Positions 9,140 through 18,084 of a stretch of DNA of 64,000 bases are shown here, in pieces. How positions within the stretch are numbered: the first letter of the stretch is position 1; each line of letters opens with the position of its first letter. A model generated the notes under the pieces. It was not told the DNA's origin. It searched no databases and saw only the letters and a list, made by a program, of their open reading frames with translations. A program made the translations under genes and the position numbers. The DNA is from Bacteriovoracaceae bacterium (GTDB lineage: Bacteria > Bdellovibrionota > Bacteriovoracia > Bacteriovoracales > Bacteriovoracaceae): the NCBI GenBank assembly GCA_023954635.1, contig JAGSHI010000001.1:80900-144899 (forward strand), read 5' to 3'.

Positions 9140-10420
9140 TTAAGCTTTATTCGCCCCGTCAAGCCATTCATACGCAAATTGCTTTCCGGCCTCAACACCC
9201 GGTTGATCAAAAGGGTTTATATTAAAATAATGACCCATCAAAGCAGTCAGACTTTCAAAATACATAATGAGCCCACCAATATTGATCTCATTACATTTCG
9301 AAATTTTTATATTGAGATAAGCTCGGTTGTTTTGTTCAAGGGCCTTAAGCGTTCCTTGGTGCTCTGCTTTCATCAATTGGCCTAGGCTAAAAGGGGCCAG
9401 TCTTTTTAATGACTTTTGCTCAAATGAATTATTGAGGCTGAAATCATGAGCGAATTGGTCAACTTCGATGATGAGCGCAAGTTTATCAAATGGTCCTTCC
9501 ATGAAGAGTTGAACTTGAGAATGTTGATCAGTTGCACCATAGGCCGGAATTGGAGTGAGGCCTGTATTAACAACTTCTCCGTTGAGATTATTTCTCTTTC
9601 CAAGTGATTCTGCCCAAAGTTGAACAAACCAAAATGAAAGGTCTCGAAGCATGCTGCTGTAAGGCATAAAAACTGTTTGATGAATATTGTGTTCTTTATA
9701 AAGTCCATAAATAAAAGAAGCGGATTGAAGAAGTAAGTTTTTATCGAGATCAGAATTTAGAAGATCTTCTTTTATGACTTCTGCACCTCTGACTAGAAGT
9801 TTAATATCTATTCCATCAAATATTGCTGGAAGAAAACCTACAGGTGTTAAGACACTAAATCGACCCCCAACATTTGAAGGTATTTCAAGGCATTTGATAT
9901 TGAGTTCATTACCAAGGTCAAGAAGTTGAGAATTCTTTGGATCAGTGGCAAAAACCATATATTTATTCCATTCCGATTTTGGAATATTTTTTTCTTCTAA
10001 TAGGTGAGCAACGATAGCAAGACCTGACATGGTCTCGGCAGTTCCACCAGATTTTGAAACAAAGTAAAAAAGAGTTGAATCTAGATCGATATTCTTTAGC
10101 TGATTCCAAGTTCTATCGGGATCAATATTATTTAAAAAAATGAAATTTCTTTCACCATTCCCAAGAGAGGAATGAAGCATCTCCGGACCTAGACTTGAGC
10201 CACCAATTCCAACTTGGACAAAAGTTTTCTTATCTGAAAATTGATCAAAGATTTTTTCACAAGAGGAAATGAGGCTTTCATTTTTGGTGATATGAAAGAA
10301 ACCATATTGAGAATCATTAATGATATTATTAAATGCCTCTAGCTTGGATGAAAGAAACTCTCTTTCGAACCATTTCGAGTCTAACTTATCTTTCCCGAAA
10401 TATTTTGTTTCAAATGGCAT
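9140..10420 (-). CDS. pgi: Glucose-6-phosphate isomerase
   Basis: 426 residues, the short bacterial form. Seen: VGIGGSSLGPEML (phosphate and substrate binding), FVSKSGGTAETM (phosphosugar SIS motif), NVGGRFSVLTPVG with the conserved Arg, and AYGATDQHSQVQLF...GP near the C-terminal side, carrying catalytic His. It interconverts glucose-6-phosphate and fructose-6-phosphate. It starts 10 bp after the upstream acyl-CoA dehydrogenase gene stops, so the three are likely one transcript. Confidence 0.96.
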   Translation of the reverse strand: MPFETKYFGKDKLDSKWFEREFLSSKLEAFNNIINDSQYGFFHITKNESLISSCEKIFDQFSDKKTFVQVGIGGSSLGPEMLHSSLGNGERNFIFLNNIDPDRTWNQLKNIDLDSTLFYFVSKSGGTAETMSGLAIVAHLLEEKNIPKSEWNKYMVFATDPKNSQLLDLGNELNIKCLEIPSNVGGRFSVLTPVGFLPAIFDGIDIKLLVRGAEVIKEDLLNSDLDKNLLLQSASFIYGLYKEHNIHQTVFMPYSSMLRDLSFWFVQLWAESLGKRNNLNGEVVNTGLTPIPAYGATDQHSQVQLFMEGPFDKLALIIEVDQFAHDFSLNNSFEQKSLKRLAPFSLGQLMKAEHQGTLKALEQNNRAYLNIKISKCNEINIGGLIMYFESLTALMGHYFNINPFDQPGVEAGKQFAYEWLDGANKA

Positions 10421-10430
10421 GGTTTTCCTT

Positions 10431-11561
10431 TTAAGAATATTCTTTTTTTAAGCTTCTAGCGATAACAACTCTTTGAATTTGATTTGTACCTTCTAAGATT
10501 TGAAGCACTTTGGCGTCTCTCATGAGCCTTTCAACAGGATATTCTGATGTGTACCCAACTCCACCCAAAATTTGAACAGCGTCAGTCGAAACTTTCATCG
10601 CCGTGTCTGTAGATTTCATCTTTGCCATTGATGCTAACTTTTGATTTGGCTTACCTTCATCATAATATTTCGCCGCTTGCTCTACGAGTAGTCGGCTAGC
10701 TTCAGTTTCAGTGGCCATATCTGCCATCATGAATTGGAGCCCTTGAAAATCAAAGATTTCCTTTTTGAATTGTTTTCTTTCTAGAGAGTAACTAATTGAT
10801 TCATCAATGGCCCTTTCACAAAGGCCGACGGCAATTGAACCTATTGTAATTCTGCCTCTGTCTAGAGCAGCCATGGCTATCTTGAAACCATAACCTTCTT
10901 CTTTTAAGAGGTTTTCCTCTGGAACAATACAATTTTCAAATATTAACTCTCGAGTAGGTGAAACTTTCCAACCCATCTTTGATTCTTTTTTACCGTAAGA
11001 AAACCCATCCATTCCATCGCGTACAATAAAGGCTGAAATCCCTTTGTGACCTTCCTCTCCAGTTCTCGCCATAACAATATAAGTTTTAGCAATGCCACCG
11101 CTCGTGATCCACATTTTTGAGCCATTGAGGGAGTAGCCACCATCAACTTTCTTAGCTGTCATTTTAAGACTTGCAGCATCTGAGCCACTTGAAGATTCTG
11201 AAAGGCAAAAGGCTCCAATCTCTTCTCCACTGGTTAAAGAAGGAAGATATTTTTTCTTTTGTTCATCATTTCCAAACTCATTTATGATTGCTTGAACCAT
11301 TGTTGAAACACTTATAGTTGCAGCATAAGAAACAGAACTTTTTGCAATTTCTCCGAGGGCAACACAGAGGTCTTGGTAAGTGAGACCTGCCCCTCCATGA
11401 TCTTCTGGAAGAGTCATTCCACAAAATCCGAGTTGTCCTAACTCTTGAAAGAGTTCCATTTTGAAATGTTCATTTTTATCATCATGCTCAACTGTAGGTT
11501 CAATTTTTTCTTTTCGAAATCGCTCAAGTTGACTCTTCAATTCTGTTTGAATTTCATTCAT
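10431..11561 (-). CDS. Acyl-CoA dehydrogenase (short/medium-chain type)
   Basis: 376 residues with the full fold. FAD/substrate motifs: FCLSESSSGSDAASLK, KMWITSGG, MGWKVSPTRELIFENC, and the C-terminal QILGGVGYTSEYPVERLMRDAK. The catalytic-base segment reads ILEGTNQIQR, so Glu sits where short- and medium-chain enzymes have it. It oxidises acyl-CoA to enoyl-CoA, passing electrons to ETF. It is 7 bp downstream of the second dehydrogenase, so a paired role in branched-chain or fatty acid oxidation is likely. Chain length cannot be read from sequence alone. Confidence 0.93.
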   Translation of the reverse strand: MNEIQTELKSQLERFRKEKIEPTVEHDDKNEHFKMELFQELGQLGFCGMTLPEDHGGAGLTYQDLCVALGEIAKSSVSYAATISVSTMVQAIINEFGNDEQKKKYLPSLTSGEEIGAFCLSESSSGSDAASLKMTAKKVDGGYSLNGSKMWITSGGIAKTYIVMARTGEEGHKGISAFIVRDGMDGFSYGKKESKMGWKVSPTRELIFENCIVPEENLLKEEGYGFKIAMAALDRGRITIGSIAVGLCERAIDESISYSLERKQFKKEIFDFQGLQFMMADMATETEASRLLVEQAAKYYDEGKPNQKLASMAKMKSTDTAMKVSTDAVQILGGVGYTSEYPVERLMRDAKVLQILEGTNQIQRVVIARSLKKEYS

Positions 11562-11568
11562 TTTAACC

Positions 11569-12744
11569 TCAGCCTTTTAGAGCTTCATCTAGTAAATTTT
11601 TAGCAATAATCATGATCATGACTTCGTTAGTTCCGGCCCCAATTTCGTTCAACTTATTGTCTCTCATAAGTCTTTCAACAGGGAACTCTCTGGAATAACC
11701 GTAACCACCATGAAGTTGAATGGCATCAAGAGCAATTCTTGTCACCATTTTTGGTATTTGAAGCTTAACCATCGCTGCTGGAACAGCTCCAATTTTTCCT
11801 TGGTCGTATTCGTATGCAACAGTGTAGAGAAACCTTCTTAGCATCTCTGTCTCTGTTGCCATTTCCGCAATCATTTTTTGAATCATTTGATAGTGCGCTA
11901 AGTTTTTCCCGAACTGCTTTCTTTCGCCGGCATACTTAATAGAGGCATCAACACAAGCTTGAGCAATACCTAGAGAAATTCCTGCAATAGTAATTCTCTC
12001 GAGCTCAAGGTTTTTCATCATGTGGTAAATCGAGTCGCCCTCTTCTCCAATTCTGTTTTCAAGAGGGACTTTAGCATTATCAAAAATAAGTTCGCCAGTT
12101 GGAGAGGACCTCATTCCCATTTTATGAATTGGATTTCCTGTACTGTAACCAGGCATTCCTTTTTCTATGATAAAAGTAGAGAGATTTTTTCTTTCGTCAC
12201 CTGTACGAGTATAGACATATGCAATATCTGAATACTGTGCATTTGTGATCCACATTTTTGTACCATTCACAATATAATGGTCACCTTTATTCACTGCACG
12301 CGTTTGTATCCCAACAGCATCTGAACCGTATTCAGGTTCGCTCATTCCCATACAACCAATATGTTCACCAGTTACTAACTTTGGGAGGTATTTTTGTTTT
12401 TGTTCTTTGCTCGCATTATTTTGAATATTGTTAACACAAAGAATTGAGTGAGCGAGATAACTTAAAGTAAGACCTGGACAGGCCTTTCCAAATTCTTCCA
12501 TGGCAATGGTAGCGGCAAGACAACCCATATCTGCTCCACCATATTCAGGGTCAGCAGTAACACCAAGAATTCCAAGTTCACCCATTTTTTTAAAGGCATC
12601 GATATTGAAAGTTTCATCTGTGTCATGCTTTTCAGCATGGGGAGCGATTTCATTTTTGGCAAACTCACGACAGACGTCTTGAAGTTGTTTTTGTTCCTCG
12701 CTTAAAAACCACATGGGCCAATCCTTTGCAAAAGCTTCAATCAT
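11569..12744 (-). CDS. Acyl-CoA dehydrogenase, isovaleryl-CoA dehydrogenase type
   Basis: Up to 391 residues; the homologous part begins at Met11 (MWFLSEEQKQL), so a start at 12714 is also possible. The C-terminal segment reads LNEIGAGTNEV, with Ala where other acyl-CoA dehydrogenases carry the catalytic Glu. This is the isovaleryl-CoA dehydrogenase pattern, whose Glu comes from another helix; here ELERITIAG supplies it. Likely reaction: isovaleryl-CoA to 3-methylcrotonyl-CoA in leucine breakdown. It is the first gene of a probable operon with the next dehydrogenase and pgi, and has a good promoter match upstream. Confidence 0.9.
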   Translation of the reverse strand: MIEAFAKDWPMWFLSEEQKQLQDVCREFAKNEIAPHAEKHDTDETFNIDAFKKMGELGILGVTADPEYGGADMGCLAATIAMEEFGKACPGLTLSYLAHSILCVNNIQNNASKEQKQKYLPKLVTGEHIGCMGMSEPEYGSDAVGIQTRAVNKGDHYIVNGTKMWITNAQYSDIAYVYTRTGDERKNLSTFIIEKGMPGYSTGNPIHKMGMRSSPTGELIFDNAKVPLENRIGEEGDSIYHMMKNLELERITIAGISLGIAQACVDASIKYAGERKQFGKNLAHYQMIQKMIAEMATETEMLRRFLYTVAYEYDQGKIGAVPAAMVKLQIPKMVTRIALDAIQLHGGYGYSREFPVERLMRDNKLNEIGAGTNEVMIMIIAKNLLDEALKG

Positions 12745-12760
12745 TTGAATTTAAAGGGAT

Positions 12761-12790
12761 TTTATAACAAATTCGGACCTATAGTGACAA
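12761..12790 (-). promoter_or_regulatory. Predicted sigma-70 promoter for the acyl-CoA dehydrogenase operon
   Basis: On the minus strand, TTGTCA (12790-12785), 18 bases, then TATAAA (12766-12761), about 17 bp upstream of the first start codon at 12744. Match by eye only. Confidence 0.45.
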
Positions 12791-12812
12791 GCAATCCATC
12801 TTTAATATTGTG

Positions 12813-12841
12813 TTGCCACCTGAGCATTCGAATTGTTAAAA
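12813..12841 (+). promoter_or_regulatory. Possible weak sigma-70 promoter for the GH42-like gene
   Basis: TTGCCA (12813-12818), 17 bases, TTAAAA (12836-12841). It lies 47 bp before the proposed CTG start in the divergent spacer. The -10 box is poor. Confidence 0.25.
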
Positions 12842-12887
12842 TTTAAGTTGGAAATTAAAGCCTAACTACTTAATAAAAGGATCGAAT

Positions 12888-14633
12888 CTGTCACTGACGA
12901 CTCCTGTACCCAGAGATGATGACGCAGTTTTCCCAGGAGAAAACTGGTTCCTCTATTGGAAAACCTCATCTTCACTATGGGAAAGCAAGCTTAAAAAAAT
13001 TCATGGGACTTCACGGATCATTGTTCCGATCAATTGGTCGTTCCATTCGGATACGGGTGAGAGCTTTGATTTCGCAGAGCAGAAACCTGAAACAAACCTA
13101 GCAAAGCTGGTTCATTTGGCCAGAGACCTAGGAAAAGAGATTGTCTTTTTTCTCCCTGTGACTCCCGCCCCCTTTTTACCAAACGGTGGTTTGCCGCACT
13201 TATTATCGAGAACGAACTCTTTAGATAAAAATGGACTGGTTTATAATATTCTCACTCCTGATGGAAATATCAATCGTCTCTACACATTCTTTGATCCACG
13301 AGTTTATCAAGCCTTCTCTCGTTTCATTCATGCCTTGAACAATTATTTTGCTGAAGAAAACATAGCCAATGATTTATGGGGCATCGAATGTGGATATATG
13401 GAAGATGGAAACTTTCTTTCATTTTTAGAGGATCGCTCTAAGGTTTACGATCAGGCCTTTGGAAGATTCATCCAAGCAAAAGGAAGTGGGAACGATGAGT
13501 TCGATCACGATTCCCTTGTCAAAAATCCTGATGATGAAGCCTGTCTATCAGAAGAATTCAGTGAAACTATTAAAGATCTCTATTCAAATACTCTAAGTGA
13601 AGGGTTATCAGAAAATTTCGAAGGAATTCAACAAATTTGTTTCCTTGGTTCAGCACCTTCAGATACTTTTGAAAGAATATATGATTTAGAAAACTTAAAA
13701 AAATATGGAAGAGAAGTCTTCCATAATGTAACTCAAAAAATAATTCCTAGCTCATCTCTCATTCCATTTAAATATAAAACTGGAGTCTTTGGTAAAGAGA
13801 TTGAAGATATGGTGACTTCAGGTTTTCTTGATATGAAACTAGAGCCTGAGAGTATGTTAGATGGAAGCTCTATTACATTTACGCCATTAAGCTTTTTCGA
13901 ACTTTACCAATCTCGCCATGTCGTAAGAGACAAAGGTTTCAGCTGGAACGAATTAGGCCTAGTAAATTATTTACAGAATAAATATGGGTTTACCTATTTT
14001 TTAAATAACATTGATCAGTTCGAGTGGGATGAAGACTTGATTGGCAAAAGTCGAATTCACATATTCCATGGGCGAGACATGGATAAAGGACTTTATAACT
14101 CAATGCTTAAAATTTTCATGAGTGGTGGAAGAGTCATCCTAGATAGAAGTGACATGAAAGATGAATTTTTGAAAAAGATGGAGTCTTTTTTCCTCGAAAA
14201 CTCATTAAAAGTTGAAAAGATAAATTATCTCATTCACGTTCATAATATTTTACTAGGTGAGGGGCGACTACTCGTGATTGATGGGAAGTCGTTAATGGAG
14301 CATGATGATAAGAAAAAAGTCGATTTCTGGGGAGTGATGATTTCAACCTTTGATATAACTCACCTAAGTTTCTTCCTTCCTGAGGGAATAGAATCAGTTT
14401 GGAAAACACGAAACTCTTCCACAAATGAGTTAAACTTTGAAGAAGTTAGAAGAGTTAGTTTTTACAATCCAACAAGTTATAAAAAGAAAGTTAGGCTTCC
14501 TATTGTTCGAAGTTTTGCTCTCTTAAAAGTGATGGATGAAAATAACGTAAAAGTTAAGAACTGGAGTCAGGAAGTAGAAATCGAAATGATGCCTGAAGGT
14601 TCAATTAGCCTCGACTTTGGAGTGTACTCATGA
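12888..14633 (+). CDS. GH42-like TIM-barrel glycoside hydrolase superfamily protein, non-canonical (CTG) start
   Basis: The first canonical in-frame start is TTG 13116, but 76 well-formed codons precede it (PRDDDAVFPGENWFLYW, IIVPINWSFH, NLAKLVHLARDLGKEI). These are clearly part of the fold, and no stop occurs until TAA 12837. Between that stop and the conserved region there is no ATG, GTG or TTG. CTG 12888 stands 6 bp after AAAGGA, so I propose it as the start (about 581 residues). The layout resembles GH42: barrel with WSFH..., FFLPVTPAPFLPNGG and LWGIECGY; a middle domain with IHIFHGRDMD...MSGGRVILDRSDM like the amidotransferase-like trimerisation domain; a small beta domain at the end. 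No signal peptide. Substrate and activity are unknown. Confidence 0.6.
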   Translation: MSLTTPVPRDDDAVFPGENWFLYWKTSSSLWESKLKKIHGTSRIIVPINWSFHSDTGESFDFAEQKPETNLAKLVHLARDLGKEIVFFLPVTPAPFLPNGGLPHLLSRTNSLDKNGLVYNILTPDGNINRLYTFFDPRVYQAFSRFIHALNNYFAEENIANDLWGIECGYMEDGNFLSFLEDRSKVYDQAFGRFIQAKGSGNDEFDHDSLVKNPDDEACLSEEFSETIKDLYSNTLSEGLSENFEGIQQICFLGSAPSDTFERIYDLENLKKYGREVFHNVTQKIIPSSSLIPFKYKTGVFGKEIEDMVTSGFLDMKLEPESMLDGSSITFTPLSFFELYQSRHVVRDKGFSWNELGLVNYLQNKYGFTYFLNNIDQFEWDEDLIGKSRIHIFHGRDMDKGLYNSMLKIFMSGGRVILDRSDMKDEFLKKMESFFLENSLKVEKINYLIHVHNILLGEGRLLVIDGKSLMEHDDKKKVDFWGVMISTFDITHLSFFLPEGIESVWKTRNSSTNELNFEEVRRVSFYNPTSYKKKVRLPIVRSFALLKVMDENNVKVKNWSQEVEIEMMPEGSISLDFGVYS

Positions 14634-15019
14634 GTAAAGGTATCAAAATTTATGGAATCTATTCAGATGGTCCAGTCTTTGGAAAGACAGGAAATTTCTA
14701 TCAAATTGTTCATCTCTTCTCTTCTCGTGGAAGAATTGAACACGAGACCTTGCTTAAGTTATATCAACATCATTTTTCAAAAGATTCATCAGAAATTCTT
14801 TTTGATACTAAAGATGATCTCAATAAATTTCTTTATTATTTGATTCAAGAAGAAGATGTCTCGGCCGTCTGTATATTATCTGTCGAAGAGTTTAACCAAT
14901 GTTCTGAAGGGATTTTCACCAAACCTGAACTTTTGAAGTCGATTGAAGATTCTGCTTTTTGTATTGAGAATATGGATTTCAGGCCTAAAAGAGGGATATT
15001 TGATAAGATGTTCTCCTAA
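14630..15019 (+). CDS. Hypothetical protein, partner of the GH42-like gene
   Basis: 129 residues, not recognised. Its ATG overlaps the stop of the GH42-like gene by 4 bp (ATGA), so the two are translated together and probably act together. It is soluble, with no signal peptide or membrane segment. The N-terminus (GIKIYGIYSDGPVFGKTGNFYQ) is beta-strand-like, followed by mixed helices with three cysteines. No terminator is obvious after it; the region downstream holds the tandem repeats of the next transcription unit. Confidence 0.75.
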   Translation: MSKGIKIYGIYSDGPVFGKTGNFYQIVHLFSSRGRIEHETLLKLYQHHFSKDSSEILFDTKDDLNKFLYYLIQEEDVSAVCILSVEEFNQCSEGIFTKPELLKSIEDSAFCIENMDFRPKRGIFDKMFS

Positions 15020-15083
15020 AAGTTTTCTGCGTTAACTATTTAAAATTATTCAGTTTTGACTGTGTTTTCCTATAAAAAGATTT

Positions 15084-15125
15084 CACATTTGGAATATTTT
15101 GATCCACATTTGGAACACTTTGATC
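15084..15125. repeat. Two tandem 21-bp repeats upstream of a TIGR02147-type regulator gene
   Basis: CACATTTGGAATATTTTGATC (15084-15104, 21 bp) is followed at once by a second 21-bp copy (15105-15125) differing only at three adjacent bases in the middle (CAC for TAT). A period of 21 bp, two helical turns, puts both copies on the same DNA face, as expected for a dimeric regulator or tandem operator. A related word lies at 52321-52343. Candidate autoregulatory site; inference. Confidence 0.55.
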
Positions 15126-15172
15126 CAAAATGCTGGAGCCCTTAATGGTGAGTGGCTATATTTAGAATTATT

Positions 15173-15958
15173 ATGGTGAACGAAACAAACTACAGACATT
15201 ATTTACAAGGAGAATTAGTTAGAAGAATTTCTGCTAATCCTCGCTACTCGCAAAGAGCATTCGCAAAATCCTTAGGACTATCTCCAGGTGAGCTTTCTGA
15301 AATCCTTAGTGGGAAGAGAAGATTGACTCTTAAAAAGGCGATGAAAATCTCTAAGAGTATGGGATTAAATTCTCATGAAACTCGTCATCTTCTTATGCTT
15401 GTTGAAAATGAAGTTATTGATGCTGAGACTCCTTCTTCATCTCAAGATGAAGTAGAAGGAAGAAAAAATCTTGAAATGGATATATTTAATATCATTAGTG
15501 AGTGGTACTGCTTCGCTATTTTAAATTTAAGTGAGTGTGAAGGTTTTATTTGGTCAACGACTTGGATTGGTCGAAAGCTTGGTATATCTCCACTCCAAGT
15601 AAAAGTAGCAATTGAGCGTATGATGAGAGTTGGCCTCATTGAAGAAACAAAAGATGGATTAAAATCGAGTGAAGACTTTATATTCTCACCAGATGGAATC
15701 CCTTCTCAGGCCATTCGAAACTATCACAGCGCGATTCTTAAAAAGGCAACTGAGTCTTTAGAAACTCAAAACCTAGATGAAAGAGAGATCACTGGTCTTG
15801 GATTTGCTGTTGATCCAAAACATATCCCAACGATTAAAAAAGAAATTCAAGAGTTTCGTGACATGATCGCACAGAAATATTCAAAAGGTGAAAAAACTGT
15901 AATCTATCAACTAGAGTTAGCGCTTTTCAAGTTGAGTGAAGGAGATACCCGTGAATAA
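15173..15958 (+). CDS. TIGR02147 family (DUF4423-like) transcriptional regulator
   Basis: About 261 residues from ATG 15173 (a GTG at 15152 would add seven). The N-terminus is a helix-turn-helix (YSQRAFAKSLGLSPGELSEILSGKRRLTLKKAMKI). The long second part starts FNIISEWYCFAILNLSE and contains WIGRKLGISPLQVKVAIERMMRVGLIEE, a second winged-helix-like unit. It ends GLGFAVDPKHIPTIKKEIQEFR, typical of the TIGR02147 family found in Fibrobacter and Bdellovibrio-like bacteria. No good ribosome site precedes 15173. A six-codon frame with GGAG in front (ATG 15145 to TAG 15165) ends 7 bp before it, so re-initiation is possible. The 3' end overlaps the exported HExxH protein gene, suggesting it regulates that operon. 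Confidence 0.85.
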   Translation: MVNETNYRHYLQGELVRRISANPRYSQRAFAKSLGLSPGELSEILSGKRRLTLKKAMKISKSMGLNSHETRHLLMLVENEVIDAETPSSSQDEVEGRKNLEMDIFNIISEWYCFAILNLSECEGFIWSTTWIGRKLGISPLQVKVAIERMMRVGLIEETKDGLKSSEDFIFSPDGIPSQAIRNYHSAILKKATESLETQNLDEREITGLGFAVDPKHIPTIKKEIQEFRDMIAQKYSKGEKTVIYQLELALFKLSEGDTRE

Positions 15959-17372
15959 GAAATGGAAAGGAATTCTAATTTTATTGACACTTTTTAGTCA
16001 GAGCGTCCTTGCTGGACCAACTGTCGTTGGCAATGGTGATGATGGAACTGATTTAGAGGGATTCGAAAAACTAGAAAGTGGAAATATTGTTGATGCGAGA
16101 TCTGTAGCAGTGAAAAAACTTAATGAAATGAACGTGAAAGCTGTTCCTGGATTGGGTAATTTAACTGCAGAAGTTGAAAAAGCTGAACTCTATATAACGA
16201 GAAAAGACATACCAACAGCAAAACTAATGGAGCTAGGTGCATTTACAAACGATTCACAAGGTTTGGTTTATGCACGTACTTTTCCGAGGGCACATGCTCC
16301 AACAAGGTTCTTTCCTGCAGCTAAAAACTTAGACCAGAAACAACTTGTTTCACTTCATATCCACGAAGCTCTCCATAGAGCTCTTCCTACAAGTATTCGA
16401 GAAGATGAGGTTGCTGCTAGTGAGATTACATTAGCGATCACAAGTCCAAACTCGTCTTTTGATAGAATAAATGAAACAGTTCAAAAATTTATTAAAAAAG
16501 CTGAGGCCTCAAGACCAGTTGCTCTAAATAATGGAGGAGCTGTTGTTACTTCTAGGCCTGTTATCAAACCGGCAAAACACAGTCGATTAAATCACCCTTC
16601 AAAAGTAGGAATAACTTATAAAAACTTTAGTCATCCTAAATTTGATTCAACTGAAATGACTTCAATTCCCCTGACGAGTATGACTTCAATTTCAAGTCAC
16701 CTTTATCCATTCGGAGGAAGTCTTGAGGCCTTAGGAGTTGGAATAGATGCCTCAATTATAAAGAAGGGAGTAAATATAAAAGAAGAAGAGGATGGAACTT
16801 TTATGGGTCCTCTTGGCCTGTCTGCAAGAATGCTTCTTTGGACGACAAAGGGGTTTGATATAGAAGCTTACGGACGTGTTGACTTAAATACAATGTCGAA
16901 TGAAGAGCTTCAAGAGTCACTTCTAGGAAGGGACATTACAAAGATTGGAATGACTTTCGCAAAAAGATCTAGCTTTTTTTATGTAGAAAATGATTTGGAG
17001 TACACACTTCCTAGTGAGACCAGTCAAAAAATTGGAAATATCGATTACACTTATGAGTTTGGATCAATCACAACTGCAAGAGTTAAAATGGGAGGTTATT
17101 ATAAGGCCTTCAATCTTGGTGGATTTATGGAAATGCATCTTGCTGACAACTTTAAAGCAAGAGGTGGTGCTTTTGAATATGAGACAGGACGAAACAGAGT
17201 TGTTTCAGCTGGACCAGAAATTGAATGGAGATCTGAACAATTTGGGGTAAGGCTTTTTGGAAAATTTCTTCTTGATTCTACTCAAAATACTGACTTTGAT
17301 TTCCTTGGAGATCTTATGGGTCAAGGTGTTGGACAAGGTAATATCGGATTGCAGATTAACTTTTTTCTTTAA
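15951..17372 (+). CDS. Exported protein with HExxH motif and outer-membrane-like C-terminus
   Basis: I choose GTG 15951, which has AAGGAG 6 bp upstream and overlaps the end of the regulator gene; a longer GTG 15936 lacks this spacing. 473 residues. A signal peptide ends at SVLAG (about residue 20). An N-terminal domain contains LHIHEALHRALP, a zinc-protease-like HExxH (His138, Glu139, His142) with acidic residues shortly after (REDEVAASE). Residues 210-473 are rich in alternating strands (GFDIEAYGRVDL, YYKAFNLGGFMEMH) and end in Phe-Leu, like outer-membrane beta-barrels. No named family recognised. Hydrolase activity is inferred from the motif only. Confidence 0.75.
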   Translation: MNKKWKGILILLTLFSQSVLAGPTVVGNGDDGTDLEGFEKLESGNIVDARSVAVKKLNEMNVKAVPGLGNLTAEVEKAELYITRKDIPTAKLMELGAFTNDSQGLVYARTFPRAHAPTRFFPAAKNLDQKQLVSLHIHEALHRALPTSIREDEVAASEITLAITSPNSSFDRINETVQKFIKKAEASRPVALNNGGAVVTSRPVIKPAKHSRLNHPSKVGITYKNFSHPKFDSTEMTSIPLTSMTSISSHLYPFGGSLEALGVGIDASIIKKGVNIKEEEDGTFMGPLGLSARMLLWTTKGFDIEAYGRVDLNTMSNEELQESLLGRDITKIGMTFAKRSSFFYVENDLEYTLPSETSQKIGNIDYTYEFGSITTARVKMGGYYKAFNLGGFMEMHLADNFKARGGAFEYETGRNRVVSAGPEIEWRSEQFGVRLFGKFLLDSTQNTDFDFLGDLMGQGVGQGNIGLQINFFL

Positions 17373-17375
17373 GAG

Positions 17376-18032
17376 ATGAATATGAAAGATTTGATTAAAA
17401 TAATGACATTCATTTTCTTTTCAAGCTTTGTGTTAACAAGCTGTGGAGAACTGTCTGAAGATGAGAGAGAGAACGATCCTATTTATAATGAACAGGTAAG
17501 GTCTTTAAACGGTGTTCTTTATATAAGAAATGGAAGTACATCTACTTATAATCAACTGGAATATAAACTTGGGACTCAAGAGAGAGTTCTTCTTCGACTT
17601 GAAAATCTCGGTGAGCTTAGTGGTTCCGTTGTTATAGATGATACTCATAGAATGATGTTTGAAGTGACAATGAAAAAACTAAGTGAAGCAGCACTCGCAA
17701 AAACAAGTTTTAAACTGTGCCCATTACTTAAAAACTGGATGATGTTAGCAACTTGGACTCATTCTCATCCTTTCCCCGGTGGGTCTGGACCGTGGATAAC
17801 TCCAGGCGGAGATTTTCATGAATCAGAATGTATTGAAGTCTCAACTTCTACTATAGAGAGTGAACCAGATGTTTTAAAATTTGATGTTAGTGACTGGTTT
17901 GTTCATTATAATCAGTCTCGAGGTCAAAATTTTGGATGGGTACTAAAGTCTTCTTCAGATGGGCTTGATGTTTATGGAGATGCTCATATCTCAAAAGCTC
18001 CTAAACTTAAGTGGCAAGAATTTATCAAATAA
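17376..18032 (+). CDS. Lipoprotein of unknown function
   Basis: 218 residues. A lipobox ends in LTSC (Cys about residue 23), so it should be lipid-anchored. The rest is beta-rich. A glycine/histidine-rich loop (TWTHSHPFPGGSGPW) lies in the middle, with two further cysteines nearby that could form a disulphide. It begins 3 bp after the HExxH protein gene and ends at a strong terminator, so it closes the regulator-HExxH-lipoprotein operon. No family recognised. Confidence 0.8.
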   Translation: MNMKDLIKIMTFIFFSSFVLTSCGELSEDERENDPIYNEQVRSLNGVLYIRNGSTSTYNQLEYKLGTQERVLLRLENLGELSGSVVIDDTHRMMFEVTMKKLSEAALAKTSFKLCPLLKNWMMLATWTHSHPFPGGSGPWITPGGDFHESECIEVSTSTIESEPDVLKFDVSDWFVHYNQSRGQNFGWVLKSSSDGLDVYGDAHISKAPKLKWQEFIK

Positions 18033-18035
18033 AAA

Positions 18036-18056
18036 AAGCGGACATTCTGTCCGCTT
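18036..18056. terminator. Bidirectional rho-independent terminator
   Basis: A perfect 9-bp stem AAGCGGACA/TGTCCGCTT with a TTC loop, preceded by a run of A and followed by TAAAT. It sits between convergent genes, so it can serve both strands. Confidence 0.85.
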
Positions 18057-18084
18057 AAATATATCTAAAAATGTTTATTAAAAA

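Noticed and set aside
12916..13101. A 61-codon plus-strand frame starting ATG 12916
   Set aside because: It lies in another frame over the N-terminal part of the GH42-like gene; its composition (Arg/Ser-rich) looks like a frame shadow and it has no ribosome site of its own.
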